NCBI GenBank assembly: GCA_019424865.1
Contig: JAHYYS010000057.1
Location: 1 to 16,091, forward strand
Source of the DNA: a bacterium
GTDB lineage: Bacteria; Bacillota; Clostridia; Oscillospirales; Oscillospiraceae
Direction of reading: 5' to 3'
Length of the DNA stretch: 16,091 nucleotides
A program made the translations under genes and the position numbers. The notes under the pieces were generated by a model. The model was not told where the DNA came from. It did not search any database and saw only the letters and a program-made list of their open reading frames with translations. Numbering within the stretch: the stretch's first letter is position 1; the number at the start of each line of letters is the position of its first letter. This document shows, piece by piece, positions 13,159-16,091 of this stretch.

Positions 13159-13255
13159 GTGCGCTGCAAGAAAAATTTGAAGCGGAGCGCAACCAAACCG
13201 GAAAAACAGTGCTCTATATAGATAGGGAAGGACGAAACGGGAAGGGGGGAGGCCG

Positions 13256-13804
13256 ATGACGGACCGGGAACTGCTGGATCTATACTGGGCCCGGCGGGAG
13301 GAGGCGGTGGCGGAGACCCAGGAAAAATACGGCCCCTGGTGCCGGACCATCGCCCGGAACATCCTGGGGGAGGAGCGGGACGTGGAGGAGTGCCTCAGCG
13401 ACTGCTGGCTGGCCCTGTGGAATGCGATTCCGCCCGCCCGGCCGGAGCGGTTCCAGGGGTATCTGGGGGCGGTGGTGCGCAACCGGGCCCTGCTGCTGCG
13501 CCGGCAGCGGGGGCGGCAGGGGGACACGGTGTCCCTGGCGGCGCTGGAGCTGGCGGACTGTCTCCCCCTTCAGGACGGGCCGGAGAGCCGGACGGAGGCG
13601 GAGGAGCTGGGGCGGGCCATCTCCGCCTTCCTGCGGAAACAGGGGGCGGGGGCGCGCACCGCCTTTCTGCGCCGGTACTGGTATGCGGACACCGTGGAGG
13701 CCACCGCCGCCTTTCTGGGCTGGTCGGTGCCCAAGACCAAGAGCGTCCTGTTCCGGATGCGGAAGAAATTGAAGCACGATTTGGAAAAGGAGGGCTGGTT
13801 ATGA
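13256..13804 (+). CDS. ECF-type RNA polymerase sigma factor
   Basis: A 182-aa sigma-70 family member with only regions 2 and 4. Region 2 (about 24-62) includes YGPWCRTIARNILGEERDVEECLSDCWLALWN, the core-binding and -10-reading part (split: YGPWCRTIARNIL, then DVEECLSDCWLALW). Region 4 (about 131-178) ends in the helix-turn-helix ATAAFLGWSVPKTKSVLFRM. ATG at 13256 follows a GGGGGGAGG run. Upstream, GGAAAAAC and CTATATAG near 13200-13222 could belong to an autoregulated promoter but fit no consensus well. It overlaps the next gene by four bases (ATGA), the usual arrangement for a sigma factor and its regulator. Target genes unknown. Confidence 0.88.
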   Translation: MTDRELLDLYWARREEAVAETQEKYGPWCRTIARNILGEERDVEECLSDCWLALWNAIPPARPERFQGYLGAVVRNRALLLRRQRGRQGDTVSLAALELADCLPLQDGPESRTEAEELGRAISAFLRKQGAGARTAFLRRYWYADTVEATAAFLGWSVPKTKSVLFRMRKKLKHDLEKEGWL

Positions 13805-14688
13805 GACAGGAGGACCGGATGATGGCGGCCGTGGGCTGCGTGGATTGGGAGCTGGTGGAGGGGGCAGCCGCCCCCGCGGGGCGGCGCAGACTGCCGCGGA
13901 GGGCCAGAGTGGGGCTGATTGCCGCCTGCCTGTGCCTGGTGCTGGCCGGGACCGTGTGGGCGCTGGAGGCCGTTTTGGGGGTGCGGCTGGGACAGACCCG
14001 GTCCGGCTATGACGATTCCGGATATTCTGTGCAGGGGGAGTTTCAGCAGTTCGACCTGACGCAGTTTGGCCAGGCGCTGCAGGACGATCTGGCCCGGGGA
14101 GAGCTGCAGTGGGCCCACGACAGCTGGCAGTCGGCGGCGGACTATGTGGGGATCCCGCTTTTATACAGCCAGCTGCTGGACGAGGCCGAAGACGCGCCCG
14201 GCATGAACGCCCGGTATGTGGTGGACGGAAGTCTGAGCGTGGATCAGGAGCGGAGGGATCTGGAGGCCCAGGGACAGCCGGAGCAGATTCGGGTGGCATT
14301 CAGCCGGGTGGTGGACAATGTAGATGTGCTGATCTACATCCACCTCTATACCGAATATGCCGATGGGGAGCAGCTGGCCCAGGGGGTTCCGGGCATGGCG
14401 TGGAACGGGCCCAGCACCTGGTACCGGACCGACGGCAAGGGAAACTGCATCATGACGGGAAAATCCGGCGTGGAGATGGAGTTCCGGACGGAGGGCTATC
14501 AGATGGCCAATGGAGAGACGGCCACCATTGTGACTGCCCGGGCGCTCCATGGGGCGGAGGAATACATCGGCTACTTCGTCCACGAGGGAGTTTTGTATGA
14601 GGTGCAGCCCGTCGCCCTGGCTGAAGAGATCAATGTTGTGCCCGATTTCCGAAAGCTGACGCAGCGGATTCTGGATTCCTTTGTATAG
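13801..14688 (+). CDS. Membrane-anchored probable anti-sigma factor
   Basis: A 295-aa protein with a short cytoplasmic N terminus (1-36, beginning MRQEDRMMAAVGCVDWELVE), one membrane segment (about 37-56, VGLIAACLCLVLAGTVWAL) and a ~235-residue extracytoplasmic domain of unrecognised fold. It is translationally coupled to the sigma gene through ATGA, with AAGGAGG at 13787-13793 inside the sigma reading frame. The gene order, topology and the N-terminal pattern common in clostridial sigma partners support an anti-sigma role, with the outer domain as sensor; no zinc (ZAS) motif is present. Outer region features include YTEYADGEQLAQG and a C-terminal VVPDFRKLTQRILDSF. Function is inferred from context. 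Confidence 0.7.
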   Translation: MRQEDRMMAAVGCVDWELVEGAAAPAGRRRLPRRARVGLIAACLCLVLAGTVWALEAVLGVRLGQTRSGYDDSGYSVQGEFQQFDLTQFGQALQDDLARGELQWAHDSWQSAADYVGIPLLYSQLLDEAEDAPGMNARYVVDGSLSVDQERRDLEAQGQPEQIRVAFSRVVDNVDVLIYIHLYTEYADGEQLAQGVPGMAWNGPSTWYRTDGKGNCIMTGKSGVEMEFRTEGYQMANGETATIVTARALHGAEEYIGYFVHEGVLYEVQPVALAEEINVVPDFRKLTQRILDSFV

Positions 14689-14726
14689 GCGGGATGAAAG
14701 CCCCGGGGCATTTCCCGGGCCCGCCC

Positions 14727-14755
14727 TTGACAGAACCGGGGAATCTGGATATAAT
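14727..14755 (+). promoter_or_regulatory. Consensus sigma-A promoter of the valS T-box transcript
   Basis: A perfect TTGACA (14727-14732), a 17-base spacer and a perfect TATAAT (14750-14755). Transcript start expected near 14762, about 270 bases before the valS start. Confidence 0.93.
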
Positions 14756-14761
14756 ACCACC

Positions 14762-15008
14762 TGAAACAGGCGCAGAAGGGGAGAAGTAGCCGCAAGCCTC
14801 ATGTCAGAGAGTGGCCGGATGGTGCAAGGCCATGATGAGCGCCCGGTGAAGTGTCCCCCGAGCCCCGGCTCTGAACCCCCGCGGCGGGGAAAGTAAGAGC
14901 CGGTGGGTCCTCCCATTACAGAGGCAACGAGTGCCCCGTGAGGGGAATTCAGGTGGTACCGCGGATTTGTTCCGCCCTGAGCAAAATGGCTTGGGGCGGA
15001 CTTTTTTC
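14762..15008 (+). ncRNA. T-box leader (tRNA-Val sensing) with terminator
   Basis: The conserved T-box sequence CAGGTGGTACCGCGG lies at 14950-14964. Its TGGT (14954-14957) ends in T, which pairs with the A discriminator base of tRNA-Val. A terminator follows: 12-bp stem 14971-14982 with 14989-15000, then six T (15002-15007). Part of its 5' side competes with the antiterminator. Stem I begins with GGGG-AGAAGTA (a k-turn-like AGTA bulge). On the returning strand comes GAAGTGTCCCC (14848-14858), giving overlapping Val codons GTG (14851-14853) and GTC (14853-14855) as specifier candidates. Uncharged tRNA-Val should stabilise the antiterminator and allow transcription of valS. Confidence 0.93.
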
Positions 15009-15034
15009 TGCCCCGAAAAGGAGTGTATTGGATC

Positions 15035-16091
15035 ATGAACAAAGAACTGCCGAAGGTCTATGAGCCCCAGGAGGCCGAGGGCCGCATCTATGAGAAATGG
15101 GAAAAGGCCGGCTGCTTCCGCGGCCACCGGGACCCGAAGCGGAAGCCCTTTACCATTGTCATGCCGCCCCCCAACGTGACGGGCCAGCTGCACATGGGTC
15201 ACGCCATGGACTGCACCCTGCAGGACATCCTCATCCGCTTCAAGCGGATGCAGGGCTACGCCGCCCTGTGGGTCCCGGGCACCGACCACGCGGGCATCGC
15301 CACCCAGATCAAGGTGGAGGAGGATCTGCGGGTCAACGAGGGCCTGACCCGCTATGACCTGGGCCGGGAGAAGTTCCTGGATCGGGTGTGGCAGTGGAAG
15401 GAGAAGTACGGCAGCCGCATTGTGGAGCAGCAGAAGAAGATGGGCGTCTCCTGCGACTGGGAGCGCTCCCGGTTCACCATGGACGAGGGCTGCTCCAAGG
15501 CGGTGCGGGAGACCTTCTGTTCCCTGTATGAGAAGGGCCTTATTTACAAGGGCAGCCGCATCATCAACTGGTGCCCCCACTGCACCACCGCCCTCAGTGA
15601 CGCCGAGGTGGAGTATGTGGACAAGCCCGGCAATCTCTGGCACATCCGCTACCCCATCCTGGGGGAGGAGGGCCGCTATGTGGTGGTGGCCACCACCCGG
15701 CCCGAGACCATGCTGGGCGACACCGGCGTGGCCGTCAACCCCAGCGACGACCGCTATCGGGACATCGTGGGCAAAAAGTGCGTCCTGCCCCTGGTGGGCC
15801 GGGAGATGCCCATTGTGGCCGACGACTATGTGGACATGGAGTTCGGCACCGGCTGCGTGAAGATGACCCCCGCCCACGACCCCAACGACTTTGAGGTGGG
15901 CCTGCGCCACAACCTGGACACCATCCGCGTTCTGGACGATAACGGTCGCGTGGTGGAGGGCTACGGCAAGTACTCCGGCATGGACCGGTACGAGGCCCGG
16001 AAGGCCATTGTGGCCGACCTGGAGGAGCAGGGCTGGCTGGTGAAGGTGGAGCCCCACCAGCACAACGTGGGCACCTGCTACCGCTGCCACA
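15035..16091 (+). CDS. valS: Valyl-tRNA synthetase, 5' part (cut by the window)
   Basis: The first ~352 residues of a class I synthetase that charges tRNA-Val with valine. The frame is open to the window edge. Seen are PPPNVTGQLHMGHA with the HIGH-type HMGH at 53-56, LWVPGTDHAGIATQ soon after, the NWCPHCTTALSDAEVEY segment, and the start of the CP1 editing domain with TTRPETMLGDTGVAVNP (near 219-235), which hydrolyses mischarged Thr-tRNA. The KMSKS motif and anticodon-binding domain lie beyond the window. ATG at 15035 follows AAAGGAG at 15017-15023, 11 bases away, just after the T-box terminator. The LHMGHA and editing sequences are typical of ValRS rather than IleRS or LeuRS, in agreement with the leader. 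Confidence 0.97.
   Translation, partial: MNKELPKVYEPQEAEGRIYEKWEKAGCFRGHRDPKRKPFTIVMPPPNVTGQLHMGHAMDCTLQDILIRFKRMQGYAALWVPGTDHAGIATQIKVEEDLRVNEGLTRYDLGREKFLDRVWQWKEKYGSRIVEQQKKMGVSCDWERSRFTMDEGCSKAVRETFCSLYEKGLIYKGSRIINWCPHCTTALSDAEVEYVDKPGNLWHIRYPILGEEGRYVVVATTRPETMLGDTGVAVNPSDDRYRDIVGKKCVLPLVGREMPIVADDYVDMEFGTGCVKMTPAHDPNDFEVGLRHNLDTIRVLDDNGRVVEGYGKYSGMDRYEARKAIVADLEEQGWLVKVEPHQHNVGTCYRCH

Noticed and set aside
11532..13196. A 554-aa minus-strand frame opposite panT and coaX
   Set aside because: His/Gln/Gly-rich antisense shadow of two well-recognised genes; no ribosome site or domain.
13192..13222. TATATA near 13215 as a sigma-A promoter for the sigma factor gene
   Set aside because: No acceptable -35 box at 16-18 bases, so mentioned only in the gene entry; an ECF-type promoter is possible but unproven.
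14700..14722. GCCCCGGGGC-type palindrome after the anti-sigma gene as a terminator
   Set aside because: The loop is too small and only three T follow; the T-box promoter begins immediately downstream. Not called, though weak termination cannot be excluded.

Overview
The window looks like a piece of chromosome from a GC-rich, low-motility-type gut Clostridium relative, most likely the Oscillospiraceae (Flavonifractor/Lawsonibacter/Pseudoflavonifractor-like). The grounds are the strong AGGAGG ribosome sites, frequent TTG/GTG starts, sigma-A promoters with TTGACA/TATAAT boxes, a T-box leader, an ECF-type pantothenate transporter next to a type III pantothenate kinase, a DivIVA-like protein, and a collagen-like protein of the spore-surface type. 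This assignment is inference from gene content, not from a marker gene. Coding regions are dense and almost all of the window is assigned.

Layout. 1-500: five tandem ~114-bp units, each carrying a 48-bp nested palindrome. 543-2253 (+): sirtuin deacetylase, a six-helix DUF308/HdeD-like membrane protein and a degenerate Smr-domain protein, apparently one operon. 2270-2564: a 217-bp structured repeat element sandwiched between two copies of a terminator hairpin. 2576-5062 (-): CCA-adding enzyme with its own promoter, and a GT2-TPR glycosyltransferase. 5149-6558 (-): collagen-like (Gly-X-Y) protein. 6670-9021 (+): glycerol kinase, a conserved-looking small protein of unknown function and a small HD-type alarmone hydrolase. 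9054-9343: a second copy of the structured element, again between two copies of a (different) terminator hairpin. 9358-10368 (-): aldo/keto reductase with two 4Fe-4S sites, preceded by a long structured leader. 10618-11304 (-): DivIVA-like coiled-coil protein. 11458-13158 (+): pantothenate ECF S-component (panT) and type III pantothenate kinase (coaX), with a terminator. 13256-14688 (+): ECF-type sigma factor and a membrane-anchored probable anti-sigma partner, overlapping by ATGA. 14727-16091 (+): promoter, T-box leader and the 5' part of valS, which runs off the window.

Functional links. panT and coaX form the entry to coenzyme A synthesis (vitamin B5 uptake, then phosphorylation). The sigma/anti-sigma pair is probably a surface-stress switch. 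The glycosyltransferase next to the Thr-rich collagen-like protein is a candidate for decorating it, as known for spore collagen proteins elsewhere. valS should be controlled by uncharged tRNA-Val through the T-box.

The most novel item is the pair of structured elements at 2309-2525 and 9086-9311. They share loops and linkers while their stems co-vary. Both sit between convergent genes, both are flanked by direct duplications of the local terminator hairpin, and both end in a bidirectional terminator-like hairpin. They look like a mobile, terminator-targeting, non-autonomous element family that I do not recognise.
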